Source of the DNA: Albula goreensis
Taxonomy: Eukaryota > Chordata > Actinopteri > Albuliformes > Albulidae
DNA: 64,000 nt
Assembly (NCBI GenBank): GCA_022829145.1
Contig: CM040747.1
Coordinates: forward strand, 30,964,936-31,028,935
Reading direction: 5' to 3'
Both the position numbers and the translations under genes were made by a program. The notes under the pieces are model-generated. The model saw nothing but the letters and a program-made list of their open reading frames with translations. It searched no databases and had not been told where the DNA came from. Within the stretch, counting starts at the first letter, position 1. The number at the start of each line of letters is the position of its first letter. Shown here piece by piece: positions 34,070-45,946 of the stretch.

Positions 34070-34400
34070 AGTGCAGCATCTGTTTAATCCACAGCTGGCT
34101 GTGCAGCTGGATGAAGGCTTCCACATGTGCTCGGCGGGACCCTGCCTCCGAAACGGCCTGCTTAATTTGAGATTAGGAGATTAAAGGGCCTCTCATTTAC
34201 CTCTCGTAACCTTCCTTTTTTTAATTGAGCCAAGCGCAGGAAAAATCTAATTAAGAGAGCGGGCGCATGTGCGGTAAATCCGCCTCCCTCGCGTCCTTCT
34301 CTCTAATCTGGCGCTCTTTAAAGCCCAGCCATGTAGCGGTATTTGACCCAAAGTAACCCAAAGACAGATTGATTTTCACACACAATTAAGCATATCCCAG
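34070..34400. promoter_or_regulatory. Candidate regulatory island (homeobox-motif rich)
   Basis: Complex block with CTTAATTTGAGATTAGG, GAGATTAAAGGG, TTTAATTGAGCC, AATCTAATTAAGAGAG, CTCTAATCTGG and ACAATTAAGCA: six homeodomain-type cores in about 240 bp. It is free of simple repeats. One of the best regulatory candidates by motif density. Confidence 0.38.
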
Positions 34401-36219
34401 CTGCGAAGCTAAAAAAAAAACGTATCGCTGAGATAAGGCTACGGGAGCTGGATGTTCCGATTGGCTGTGATGGTCGAGCGTTCAGACTGTATCACAGACA
34501 ACGTAAACCGATGGCGAAGTCTGAACTTGCCCTTGTTTCCCGGTTGCGGGGGGTTGAGACGCTTGAGCGCGTTTTGAGAACAGCCTAATTCCCGTTGCCG
34601 TGAAAGATACAGTAACCCAGCTACCACAAAACATTACAAACAAGGTTTTCGAACATCCTAGTTAGACTGTTGTTTTGTTGTGAGAAGTACAATGAACCCG
34701 GAAAGAACAGTCCAAATGGAACTAATGGGTTTCTGCAATGGCAAATAAAACAGTACAGCAGCATATCAGACCAGGCAGGGGAATCTACCTCAAAGTTTGC
34801 TCTCCACCCATTAAGGACAGATGAAAGCACTGCAGCACAGCTATAAAGTGCATTGCTGTTATTTTTAAAATCTGACATTTAATGTCAGGTCCTTATAAAT
34901 TAATAGAAAACACTAAAATATAATAGAAAAAAATTTGTTTGGAATTAGGATGGAACCGAACAGGACTGTGATCTGCTGTGCTTGGTGGCGGTTTTTATGG
35001 ATTTATATGCATTTTTCAAGGTGACCACAGCAAAGACTCTTTCATCATAGTTACTAGAAGCAAAATTCAGTTTGGTGCTCATCTTGAGTACATCTGTCAC
35101 ATATACTCAACATATACTCAGAACAGGTTATTTATCCCGCTGGAGCAAGACTACTGGGCAGGACAGCCATCAATCATCAACCACTTTGAGATTTATTCAG
35201 TTAAAAGAAGAAAAAATCGTAGCCAGACAATTGGGACAGATTTCGGTTAAATTCCCTTTCCCTTCACAAAAAAATTCAAAGCAAATAAAAAAACTTACAC
35301 TTACACATCAGCAGCGTTTAACCAAAGGTTCCAGTACATATTCTGGGAACCAATTATTGTCCACTAGGAAAATTCACCCAAGAATTACTGCCCCCTGGGT
35401 TGGTCACAGCTGATAAATATTTTCATGGTATACTTTGTTTGGATGGAACAAATATTAAGGTTTTTCCGCCGTCTTAACATATAAATATGACGTATGATGA
35501 CCCAGTATAGGTTTAGATATTTTTGAGAACATGGTGTGCCAGAAATGGTCATCTGCAACTGGAACGATAGTCTCTTTTTTTGGCAGAGAGATTACATCTT
35601 TCAATGTAAGGACTGAGTGTTAGCATGTGTAAGGCAGAACAGCATGCTGTGGGCGTAAGCATAATCTCCTTCAACACATGCGACTTCACCGAGGGTTATT
35701 CTCAGCTTTCAACGCGGAATGTCAATGTTTATCAACTACGCTCCGAGGTGGAAACTCAGCACTGAAGCACAGGTGCCTTTGAATGCTGAACATTTTATTT
35801 CTGCAGAAAATGTTTGAGTACTAAGTGAAAATGGGGAGGGTGGGGGTGGTTGTGAGACAGCAGCAGTATTCATTTTCATGCGTTTCTGTAATCACCTCCC
35901 CGGGGAAACTTCTGCTCTCCGAGGACAGAGCCGATATGGGACCCCACTGTCTCCGACGCGCGGGGTACAACGTCTGTGCATAAATATGAGTGCCTCAGCT
36001 CTCAGGCAGCACACAGCACACGGGGATACAGTAATCATTCACCTGCTCTTACAAAAGAGAAAAAAAAACTAACTATAAATTGTCATTTTCAGCAGCTTTG
36101 CTAATATACGCTGATGGGTAGAGCTTGTCGAGTGATATCACGTTACAGTACACTACGTTATTTATTTGCTTAGCAGTCTTTGTGCTGGAACGACATTGCT
36201 TATTGCTTGCATTTGTATA
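34401..36219. other. Non-coding DNA, nothing recognised
   Basis: Unique sequence. 35880-36000 is CpG-containing and more complex and might be regulatory. Frames up to 113 codons (35072-35413) are unrecognisable. Confidence 0.45.
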
Positions 36220-36350
36220 AATTCCTCCCCCTTCCAGCTGGGCTTTCAATGAGGCAATCCAGGTAAAACGGCTCTCTTGACAGCACCTGGGATGCGAACC
36301 CATGACCTGCAGAGAGGCTCTGTCCCACCTACACAATGCTAGTGATGTTC
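36220..36350 (-). mobile_element. SINE copy with tRNA-like head
   Basis: On minus, TAGGTGGGACAGAGC (36331-36317) resembles an A box and GGTTCGCATCC (36300-36290) a B box with one mismatch. It continues CCAGGTG and a central block TTACCTGGATTGCCTCATTG similar to the other copies. This copy best shows the tRNA origin of the family. Confidence 0.6.
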
Positions 36351-38429
36351 ATGCTTTATTAAGAGCTTGACAATACTGTTCTTTTCCCACATACCACTCA
36401 ACACTATAGACAAAATATAGGTCTGTGAAACAGACCTCTCACCTGGTTATATTTCCACAGTTGGCATCACCTGTACATATCTATCATAGGCTACAGTGAT
36501 TTAAATTTACGGTTGCCTGATTTCCCGGGCAAATACAAATAGTAGTGGGGAAAGAGGGTATACCCATATTGGGCGAGTGAAGTTTTGTTGCGCCCCACGG
36601 CAGGCACGTTACTGCAGTAAATGTTCAGTGAGTAGAAAATGCGGTGAGCATTAGTTCTTTCATCGATGTCCAGACCAGGTCTGGTCACCAATGGAAGGCT
36701 CCTCCCCTCAGGTAGTGCTCTCGGATCGGATGCACTCACTCCAGCGAAATTTAATTTAGAACGCTCAGCTCTGTGAGACTGCCCTTCCGTGGAGCCACCA
36801 AATCTGGCCTGGTTATATTTAGGCCCTCTCTCTGCAGAGGGGTATTCCTCAATAAACCCAGAAAGGATTGATTTTGCATTGCGTGGCTGCAGCTACAGGA
36901 TGCTTTGCTGCCATTGGATGCTGCCTGTGGACTGACATATAATTCCCTTTGGGGTAAACGATTTATATTCTGTTCCAATCTGTGAGTCAAGAACATATTT
37001 CTTTCAGGTCTTTAATTCAAATGCTTTCATAGATATGAAAAAAAATCAGACGATTACAAACTATTGACATCATAAACATTAAAAACAATGCAGAGAACCC
37101 CAATTTTTCTTTGTGTTGACAGGAGCTGGCACAAAAACAATGCCTTAGCAAGCAACCAGTTAAACATTTTAAACTGATTATGATAAAACAGTTTCTCATC
37201 ATCTGAGATGAAAAGCAAAACCAGCCACTGTTTATGGTGACATTTTGGTCAGGACAAACACTTTGTTCCAAGGTTTCAGGCTTCTCACTAACAATCAACC
37301 CACTCAAGCAAACTAGCTCAGCCAACACTAACAAACTATCATAATAACGGATAAAAAGAAAAAACTTGCTTTCTCTCCTGAAAATGATCCTTTGGGTCAG
37401 TCTACTTATTCTTTTTCACACAACTGCTTTGGGGTTTGAGGAACTGATATGTCAAAGGTAAGGGGGGGACTACAGAAGTCAGTGAAACATGTTCGTTACA
37501 GCCACATGTGGTAACAGCTCTGACACGAAATGTAATCTGGACTAGAAATCAATGAGGTGTCCAAAACTATAATTGTGACATCTAAACTGCCTAACTGCAG
37601 TCCGCGGTCCACGCTACAACTAAAGTGTGCACAAAGCCCATTTGCCAGTGACAAATAGAGCCCGTGTTTTCACATATTAATACTTGTCAAAATTAAAGTA
37701 GACGACAGTCACTGTTGGCAAAATAACAAGTGCCTGACAGAAAAAATACAATGACTGCTTAGTTTATGTAGAAAAACATAGAGTAGGTCAGGCCTACTGG
37801 AATATTAACAATGACAGTGAAAAGAAGAATTTGTGTACAGTTGCATCCAAAATTAGGGATAATGTAGCCAATATAAAATAATAAAATGGCGATATTTCAG
37901 CTAGGAAAATGCATGTATTGAGTTTATGTATATTGACATGGTTGCACCATCTTACATTGATTTTAGTAGAAGGCTGTGCTTTTTGTAAAGCAAAATGTGT
38001 CAAATTGCCTTCCAACTCCCCCTCCCATGACAGATTTAAAAGCAGACCCAAGCTGGTGGAGGCAGGGATGACAGAGGTAAACCACAACCGAAAGGAAATC
38101 ACTATACAGCATAGCTGTAGCTGCGCTACTACAGTGATGGTGAGTAGGCTTCACCTGCCATTTAAATAGACCGCCATTTCGCTGTAAATACCGTCTGAAG
38201 TACTATCCACCCTTTGAATGGGCCAGCCTGGTCCCAGCCTCCTTTCCATAAAAACGGACACGTATATATCATGCTTAAAAGGAATTCACTTCATTATCTT
38301 TGTCCCTAAAAAAAAACAACAAACCATGACGGCATTATACCTGAGAGGCTTTGTGGGTCACAAAAATCTGCTGTCTGTTCAAATCACCCCGAGACGGCTC
38401 CAGGAGACATGAAAATGACAAACATCAAA
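36351..38429. other. AT-rich non-coding DNA
   Basis: Unique sequence. Frames up to 105 codons (37017-37334 minus) and 102 codons (37794-38102 minus) show no recognisable domain. Confidence 0.5.
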
Positions 38430-38830
38430 CGTTGAGCATCTTTGCAGGAGCTAATGGACAATCCATTTCAGCCAAAGGAGCGTCTCCTTAGATAGGCCTA
38501 GCCTCCACGATTAGCCTAATTAGTGTGGAACAATGAATCAGGGACACTTATCAAATTGACTCCCCCTGCCACAGCCGCCCGCCACCCCCCCTCCCCTGCC
38601 CCCAGCAGCCACCACAGCACTGAGGACTAGCAGGCAGGCCTTGCTTTGTCAAGAGTGGCTAATTTGGTAGATGATTAGAGTTGTCATGTTGCTGAGGGCC
38701 AATTGCCTTCTGACTCCGGTCGAAACCAGCAGAACAGATAATTAGCAGTCCTCCTTAAGCCCGCTAAACTGCTCATACTGTAATTACTGGTTGCCATGTA
38801 TTTTGACAACGCGAAAAGTGGGGGCTCAGA
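38430..38830. promoter_or_regulatory. Candidate regulatory island (homeobox-motif rich)
   Basis: Complex block with GATTAGCCTAATTAGTGTGG, GGCTAATTTGG, GATGATTAGAG, AGATAATTAGCAG and CTGTAATTACTGG, around a C-rich centre (38575-38605). GTCAAGAGTGGC and GGGCCAATTGCC add further long non-repetitive words. Strong enhancer-like texture; conservation not tested. Confidence 0.4.
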
Positions 38831-39701
38831 GTTCAGACTGAGATGGAGGTTTTGGCATTTTTTTATATACCTGATACTGTCGAACAGTTGGCCGACGCAG
38901 ATTTCACTGGGTGGGATGTTTCCTCATCAACAAAAAAGATAACACACGATCCATAACAAAACCATCCCCTGTGCTACTGTCACTCCAAAACCTTCTCTGA
39001 TTGGTTAGAAAGCAGGGCCAATCTAACACAAGAGTCCAGGGCCACACAGATGAAAAAGGAGCATCCCTTGGCAGCAATTTTGCATCCTAATCTTGAAAAG
39101 GCATGACATTTCTGGAGTAAATATGAGGGAATGAGCTGTGAGTCTGAAAGTCTTACACCAGGGCTGGCAACCCTGTCAAATAGATGATACCCAAATTACA
39201 TGTGTATCAGTCACAACACATTATTTAATGTGTCACAATAGCATATGGCAGAAATTAAAAAAACTCAAACAAGTAAGAGAAATAGTGATCACAAACCAAA
39301 ACTCACCTACAGATAGATGGATACTTGACAGGATATTTGCTAAACCCACTAAACGACAGCTTTGAAAATGACCACAGAACTGCATCCAGTCTCATCAAAA
39401 ACTGAAGAGATCACTTAGCTCATATATTAGGGCTATTATTTGAAAATCACTCATAACTAAGGCCAACAATGCATAACCTGGTGTAATGAGTACAAAATCT
39501 CTGTGGAAAATAAGTCATATGGTCTGAAGAGTCATTTTTTTCTTACACACGAAATATCCTACATTCAGTTTAGTTGTCTTTTCCCACTTCTGGCTGGGAT
39601 TCTGTTTTGAGTGAGCCCAAAGCTACCAGTTCCATTTAAACTACATTGCCTTTAACCCATTTTTAAACACATACTGACTGTATGTGGGATAGGAACCATC
39701 T

Positions 39702-39711
<10 letters not shown>
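38831..39711. other. Non-coding DNA, nothing recognised
   Basis: Unique sequence without recognised features. Confidence 0.5.

Positions 39712-39740
<29 letters not shown>
39712..39740. repeat. (CT)n microsatellite
   Basis: An uninterrupted CT run of 29 bp. Confidence 0.97.
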
Positions 39741-39743
<3 letters not shown>

Positions 39744-40884
39744 TGCTCCTCTTTTACAAATGCTGCAAATCCACTGTTAATCCCTTCAGCTCATGTATTC
39801 CAGCTGGCCATTCCTAAATTTAAGCCTGGCGCTATAATTTAGCTTTATCCTGGTGCTATATTGTGTGTTATTGTTACAGTGTTGTGGCTTAACTGGAGCC
39901 CAACTGTACTGATCCATCTCTTTGCCAAAGAGTCGCTCTACTGCAGTCCCCAGTCAAAAATAATGCATATGTAATAACAATAATAATACGACTACTACTA
40001 CTAATATCATAATCATCATCATAAATCAGTGATATCAGTGTCAACAGGAAGTAAAATAAATACGGCCATCTTGAAAATAGATCAAGGTTCAAGAGGGTCT
40101 TGGATTGTTTTGCTTGATCCTCATTCTAGACAATTTATGTCAACAGTCTTGTTTCAAAGCCACACTTCCAACAATGCAGCAATACACAACAAAACTACAC
40201 TACAAGCACTTGTTTAGACTTGAGCAAACACAAAGAAACTTATTTTACCCACCTGGTTGTATACATGGTCGTTCTTTCATTTGAGACATATCTTTCTTTG
40301 CAATATTTCAGGATTGGAACCATTTAAAACGGTCCTCCAATTTCTGTCCAATTACTTGTCCAAAAGCCACCCAGCTGTCCAGTGTGAATTATCTATCAAT
40401 ACATTAATGTGTCAGCCATTCGTCTGAATATTTATTTCCTCTTTCGAGTGAGATAGTATGTAAAGACAGACTAAGAGAAGAGTCTGAAAAGCTTAATTTG
40501 GGTTCACATGAAAGCACTAGGACTTGTGGTTGTGGGGTAGCGGGTGGCGTAGCCGATGGCTCATGCACTGCTAACAGGGCCACAGACTAAATTAGCACCC
40601 CGCTGTCTGACAGCTCTGGGGTGGGTGACATACTAATCTGTGCCAGGAAATCTCTTGCCTTTCCAGGCACTGTAGGCCTTTTTGTTACCAGCAAGGACAC
40701 TGTCCAATTCCATTTGAGCATCAGAATCGCACGCCTGCTCCCTCGGGGTCTCTCTTCACATCACTGCAGCCATTCTGGCTCAAACCACAGCCGCTACAAC
40801 CATTCTGGCCCCTGCTTTAGAGGAAACCACAGCTCTCCAGCCCAGTGCTTCTCACACAGATAGATTACGTAACAAAACATTACA
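39741..40884. other. Non-coding DNA with paired RUNX-like sites
   Basis: Mostly unique sequence. Near 40770-40832, CCATTCTGGC occurs twice (40770, 40800) and AAACCACAG, a RUNX-type word, occurs twice (40782, 40824), which suggests a small diverged local duplication. No gene. Confidence 0.5.
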
Positions 40885-41085
40885 TTACATACAGCAGACC
40901 ACCTTATTTAGAGTACATTTAACAGGTTATACTTTATCCACTTAAACAGCTGGATGGTGCCTGAACCGATTATTTAGCTTAAGTACATTGCTGAAGGGTA
41001 CCAAGTAAGTGCCCTACCTGGGAATCTAACCTATTACAAGCCCAGCTTCCAGGCCAGTATGTGACACTGCTAATCACGAGCAGGA
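40885..41085 (-). mobile_element. SINE copy, near full length
   Basis: The plus strand runs from the tail (ATTACATTACATACAGCAGA) through the centre (CAGCTGGATGGTGCCTGAAC) and AAGTGCCCTACCTGGGAATC to the head, where the minus strand has GGTTAGATTCC (B-box-like) and GAAGCTGGGCTTGTAATAG. The length of about 200 bp fits a small fish SINE. Several diverged positions mark it as old. Confidence 0.6.
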
Positions 41086-41527
41086 CCCTCCCGACTCAGG
41101 CCAGGTACGACAGCACATGTGCAGGTGAAATGAACATACTACACTCCACAATGCTACTGCATAATAAAGCATCCTATTTCAATTATCTAAAAACAAGGTC
41201 TTAAAAAATGGAACTACCCATTTCTTTTACAAGGGAATTCAATAACTTTCAGGGATGTGCGACTTACGCATAAATGGAAGTGGTGTTTTCTGAGATTCCA
41301 CCCAGCAGAGTTCCCCTGGTCCTCTCTTAGAGTCGTCCTGTTTTTCTAAAGAGTCTGTTTTTGTACAGGGGGGCTTGTCCGGGAATGATGGAAGCAGATC
41401 TTCCGGGCTTAGGCATCACCCATCGTCCCAGTGCCCTTTAGACCCACAAAGTCCCCACAAACTACAACATAACCTGGGGTTGACTGCGTCAAGTGCACTT
41501 AAGCCTGACCTATGCTCCACATTCAGG
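41086..41527. other. Non-coding DNA, nothing recognised
   Basis: Unique sequence between two SINE pieces. Confidence 0.5.
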
Positions 41528-41597
41528 TTATTTTTACATTATGCGCTGCAATTTAGGAGCCACTCTTTTCCATAGTGACTTACAACAGCACAAACGA
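41528..41597 (-). mobile_element. SINE tail fragment
   Basis: CACTCTTTTCCATAGTGACT (41561-41580) followed by TACAACAGCAC matches the family's tail pattern 'ctcttatccagagcgacttacaacagcac'. Only this part is present. Confidence 0.5.
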
Positions 41598-42055
41598 AAA
41601 GAGACAATACCAGGTCGTCCTAATTTGTAATAGCACTCCTCATGACATAACACTACAATATTACGTTAAGTGGCAAAGTAGGTTATGGGGCTCCTCATAC
41701 AGAACCTTCAAGAAAAAAATGGTTCTTCATTAAGCCAAATAAGTGATCCAATTAAATAGTTCATCTGGATTGTGCAAAATGAGAAACTTTGTTGTGTGTC
41801 CCTGGTGTAAGCAGTTATATGAATTGTATGAATTGGGATACAGTATCCACTCAACAGCCCCAAAAGCCTGAGAAAGGTCAAAATTAAGTCCATTTGTGGC
41901 TCCATATTAGCTTTCTCATCTTTAATTTACTATATTCTTAAAGGCACTTATGAGCAAAAAATGGATTACAGTACGAAGCATGAAGCAAAAATAACTATTT
42001 TTTTTTCCACTGTGCTATCTATAATTTTATTATGTGTATTAAAAGTGACACTGAA
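41598..42055. other. Non-coding DNA, nothing recognised
   Basis: AT-rich unique sequence. Confidence 0.5.
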
Positions 42056-42295
42056 CATGTGATTTAATGTCACTTCGCTCAATGGGATTCTCTTTTGAAA
42101 ACCTTTTAAAAACTGCTACAGTATCCTCCCCATTAATTATGCACTTAAGAGGATTTAAATGCAGAGGAGCCACTTTGACTTGGTGTTTTGCTAAGGGGGA
42201 CACCAGGCCGCTAATTGTTAATAGGTTCTTAGGCTCACACCTCTTAGTAATTCCAATTAGCACGGCTTTGAACCCAGGTTAGCGTGAGGAGCTAC
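42056..42295. promoter_or_regulatory. Candidate regulatory island (homeobox-motif rich)
   Basis: Contains CCATTAATTATGCAC, GCTAATTGTTAATAGG, TAGTAATTCCAATTAGCAC and TTTGACTTGGTGTTTTGC in 240 bp without repeats. A 71-codon plus frame and a 74-codon minus frame overlap and are unremarkable. Confidence 0.38.
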
Positions 42296-43255
42296 AGACC
42301 ACAGTTTAACTTTATATCGTAATTCGGTGCAAGTTGTTGTCTTACCACCGCTTGGTAAGCTAGTTTTGACTATTTTCCAAACTTCAAAAACTAGTACCTT
42401 TGAGCTGCTAGGTGGCTTATCCTGTTAGCACACTGTATTAGCATGTGGGTGGGCAACACATGCTGGTAACGTTTGAAACACTGAAATGTTAACTGCTTGT
42501 TACAGGAACATGCTTTGAACTTGGACTGAGTAGGACACGGAATCCAACGGACCAGTATCAAACCTCGCAAAAGAAGCAGATTTTAGTGCTGTTATCACAA
42601 CCACTGACTCGCACTCTCATATCTATCTTTAGCCTTTCACATCTTTGGGGCATCGTATGAGAATAGGCGATTGTTTGTGTTTGCCGCTGGAAAGTCTTGG
42701 AGGCCCCTTCACCTCTTCTTCCTCAGCAGAGTGGTTGTTCCCTGGTCTCTGCTGCAGAAACATGGCGGCAGCTACTCAAGATGATATGCTGTTTCTTGAC
42801 CACTGTAGGTTTCAGTCATGAAAAATACAGCCCAAAATGCCTCCTGAAATACAGTGGAAGATTTCATCTGGTGAGATGCTCTCTATGGAAGGAGCCTTGG
42901 TCAAGTATTCCTTTGCCTCACAGGAATGATTCTGAGAGACCACTATTTCCACTGCATAATTTCCAAATAAACCAACAGTCAGTCGCAAACACTGACTAAT
43001 CACAATCGCCTCCAGGAGAGACGCTGGAGAGCAGCTGTGCAAAGCAGTAAAACTGACGGTTGGTAATTCTGTAGACATTTTTTTTCCAGGCCATTTTAAT
43101 CCAGTCTCAGAAATTTAAGGGCACTGATAAACCAGAAGACAACCAATGCCAGAGAATCAACGCATGTTTTCTTAATACTGTAATGTCACACTGGATATTC
43201 CAAAACCCACAACAAATACATCAGAACATTCTAATTCAAGGTTTCTCTACGATCT
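42296..43255. other. Non-coding DNA with a small hairpin
   Basis: At 42440-42464, AGCATGTG and CACATGCT are perfect 8-bp arms around a 9-nt loop. Two G-U and two further Watson-Crick pairs extend the stem. A single hit of this size is expected by chance. No gene recognised. Confidence 0.5.
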
Positions 43256-43990
43256 CCTACGATGGTGCATTTGCACTGGCAAGGTGAATCTCCGCTTTCT
43301 TTCCAAAACAGCGGCCCATTTACATGTAAAAAAGGCTAATATAAAGAAGCACGAGAATTCAATGTCCCATCGCCCATTCGCGCATGTAAAAGTTTGGTGA
43401 ATCGGACATCGTGTTCATCACTTAATCACTCAATCCGTCAGCATCAACATTACCGCCGTTCCCTGCCAGGTAGCGCATCTCGCCAATCGACGCTAAAGCC
43501 CCGGCGCCTCCTCTCCGTCGGCAGAGGTGAAATGAAGGTTTGCTTTCCCGCGTCCCGCGTTACTTTATTAAATGCCCCTTTCACACTGTCAGCCCCGTTG
43601 ACTATTGCTGCATCCCCAGATTACAGGATAAATTAATAAAACCATTAGCGCTAGTTTGCTAACAGGCCCTCCAAGCGTTCTGTGAAAAATATGGATACGT
43701 TTCAGGACCGCCGAAGCCACTGAGGGACAATTTTGTAGATTTCATCAAGACTTCTAATTATGTTCCTGTCAAGTCCGGAGCGTGGCAATCCATAACTGCT
43801 GCACTCTCATGAACAATCAGGTGAACAGGAGTAATTTATGCCTGCTGCTGGAGATCGGGCCTTTTTTTGCATTTAGCGCGCGCTCTGCTCGACTTAAAAG
43901 GGGATCACAAAGGGTAACGCTGCGACGAAACTACAAGGAGGAAGCAGATGGGGCCTCTCTCTGTCTCCATCTTTTTATATTTCAGCTGTC
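43256..43990. promoter_or_regulatory. Candidate regulatory island, long
   Basis: About 700 bp of complex, partly CpG-rich sequence (43455-43570) with AATTAATAAAACCATTAGCG, TCTAATTATGTTCC, GAGTAATTTATGCC and TTTAGCGCGCGC. It contains no simple repeat. Overlapping frames of 80 and 96 codons are not recognisable. This is the longest continuous block of this texture in the window. Confidence 0.38.
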
Positions 43991-45213
43991 TCTCTCTCAA
44001 TCCTTCGCTTTTTGTCAATATCGCAATACTCACTCGTTTTCAAGTGTTTTTGTGGGTAGATCTGCCTGTTGATCGTAATCTACCCATGTTTCAGTATGAT
44101 AGGTATGGAGTACGAAGATTTTCTGGTGAATTCAGTAAAGATACTTTCCTTATATAATGCAATATGAAATTCTCTGAGTCGTGACCTGGTTTATGGTAAC
44201 ATTTTCCATTAGCAAAATTAGTTATCAACAAAACTGTGTATGGAAAGTGTGAATAGCTTAGTATCTACCTACAACTAGTCAAAAACATCCAAAACCATCG
44301 TAGGGTGAAAATTGTGTTGAATATTCTATGTGTTTCTTCATTTGTTTTTGTATGTATAACATATTCAATTGAGTGGATTCACATATACTGTATGACAAAT
44401 TAATTAATCTTACAGACAGCTTTAAAGCAGCTTGCCTTGACCCTAATTTAAAGGTGCCCGGTACAGTAAATGCCAAGCATTTTTAATTAAAGGTTCCACA
44501 AATTAATTAACTAAACAAAATACAATAAATAATCAACATAAACACAAGGAGAACCACTATGCTGAAACAAATAAATGACTAAATAACAAATGGGCAAACA
44601 AAATCCAACGAAGGTTTTTCCCTTATGTTTTTCATAAAAGTTAAAGTTTTGCTTTGCATGTGGAACAAAAGACATGTATTAAAAATGAGTGCAGTATCAC
44701 TGTCAGTCAATTGTATGTTAGAAAATAACCTTTCATGAATTTAAAAGGCCATACAAATGGTACTGTAAGCATGGCCATGCTATCTGTTTTGTGTTCGGCA
44801 GGCCCCGGCGGTCTTCACCGTTCCATTACGGTGATAAAAATAATAAGCACAGAGCAGCGGCCTGTGGGTGGCTCCTGGCTGGGGGGAGGAGTCATTCATT
44901 TTCCCCGCGATGACACTTCCTGTGCCACGGTACACTGTAAGGTGATGGGAGTAGTACACCACGCCTAAAGCTCACTGCTAAACTACCACTAAGCATTCCC
45001 ACAACGCAGGACAAGACTTCTGTTTCTGTCCCATCTGGCATGTTGAGATATTGTTACGGTGAGAACATTCCCCAAACACTCCCAGAACATATTACTGTAC
45101 CTAGAAAGTTCTGTCAAGGTCATAGGGAAAGAAGACACAGGCAAAAAAGTTTCCTAAATGATATTAATAAGCCATGGAAAACATCTTGGACCACTTGACA
45201 TAAAACAGAAAGC
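43991..45213. other. Non-coding DNA, one small complex block
   Basis: AT-rich up to 44760. 44770-44960 is GC-richer and complex (CCATTACGGTGATAAAAATA) and may be regulatory. No gene. Confidence 0.45.
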
Positions 45214-45325
45214 ATGTACACACAAGCTCCATACACACATACGCAAATACTCATACAGACCCACACATGCATGCACACTCAGACAAACACACACAGCCGC
45301 ACACACTGAGACACACAGACACAGG
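45214..45325. repeat. Degenerate CA tract
   Basis: Imperfect CA-rich sequence on plus. A TG-rich tract follows at 45451-45608. Confidence 0.9.
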
Positions 45326-45383
45326 TACCATGTCCTCCATAATTTTTGGGACAAAGACACATTTATTATAATCAAATAATGCA
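45325..45383. mobile_element. Possible dispersed-repeat fragment
   Basis: CCATAATTTTTGGGACAAAG followed by ACACATTTAT resembles a dispersed repeat I recall from fish genomes, but I cannot name its class and only this piece is present. Confidence 0.2.
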
Positions 45384-45450
45384 GTTAAACTGTGGTTAAA
45401 GCGTAGGGTATTTACTTACACACACATATAGAGAGAGTTTGAAGTCCTGG

Positions 45451-45608
45451 GTTGTGTGTGTGTGTGTGAGTGTGTGTGTGTATGCGTGTGTGCATGTGTG
45501 TGTGCACTAATGTGTGTATTTGTGTGTGCGCTTGCATGAGTTTGTATACATGTGTGAGTATGCGTGTGTGTGCGTTTGTATGCGTGCGTGAATAGAGTGC
45601 GTGTGTGC
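45451..45608. repeat. Degenerate TG tract
   Basis: TG-rich with GC and AT interruptions. It is complementary to the CA tract 125 bp to its left. Confidence 0.92.
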
Positions 45609-45946
45609 TTGCGGGTGGGGAAACACAGGTGGGCTCGCAGAATGAGCCTGCCCTGCGCTATCTCGGGGCCGAGCCTCCGCCTCAGGCTCACTCAAGCAAA
45701 ACTAAGCCCTGATGCAGTGACACAGTGACAGACCATTTACACCGATCGTTCCTTTTCACACTCTCTGATGATCTTAAGAGGAGCGAGGGGCCGCGAACTG
45801 TGCTCGCTCACGCCACGTTCTGCTGATCTACCCCTTATCGGTGACAGGAGCAGGACGGAACGGAGACGCCGCGGTCCCGGGGCCTGCTGCCGTCACTAGC
45901 GGCGCGCAGCCACCTGGATCTACCGCAGCAAAAACAGCCACCGCAG
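45609..45946. other. CpG-rich flank of the minisatellite
   Basis: Mid to high GC with a TGAGCCTG/CAGGCTCA inverted pair (45643-45650, 45683-45690), and CpG-dense sequence from about 45780 onward. It could be a real CpG island extended by the array. No gene start is recognised. Confidence 0.45.

Noticed and set aside
42436-42468. Possible pre-miRNA hairpin
   Set aside because: The stem is only about 12 pairs including two G-U, and similar hairpins are expected by chance. I recognise no known miRNA seed.
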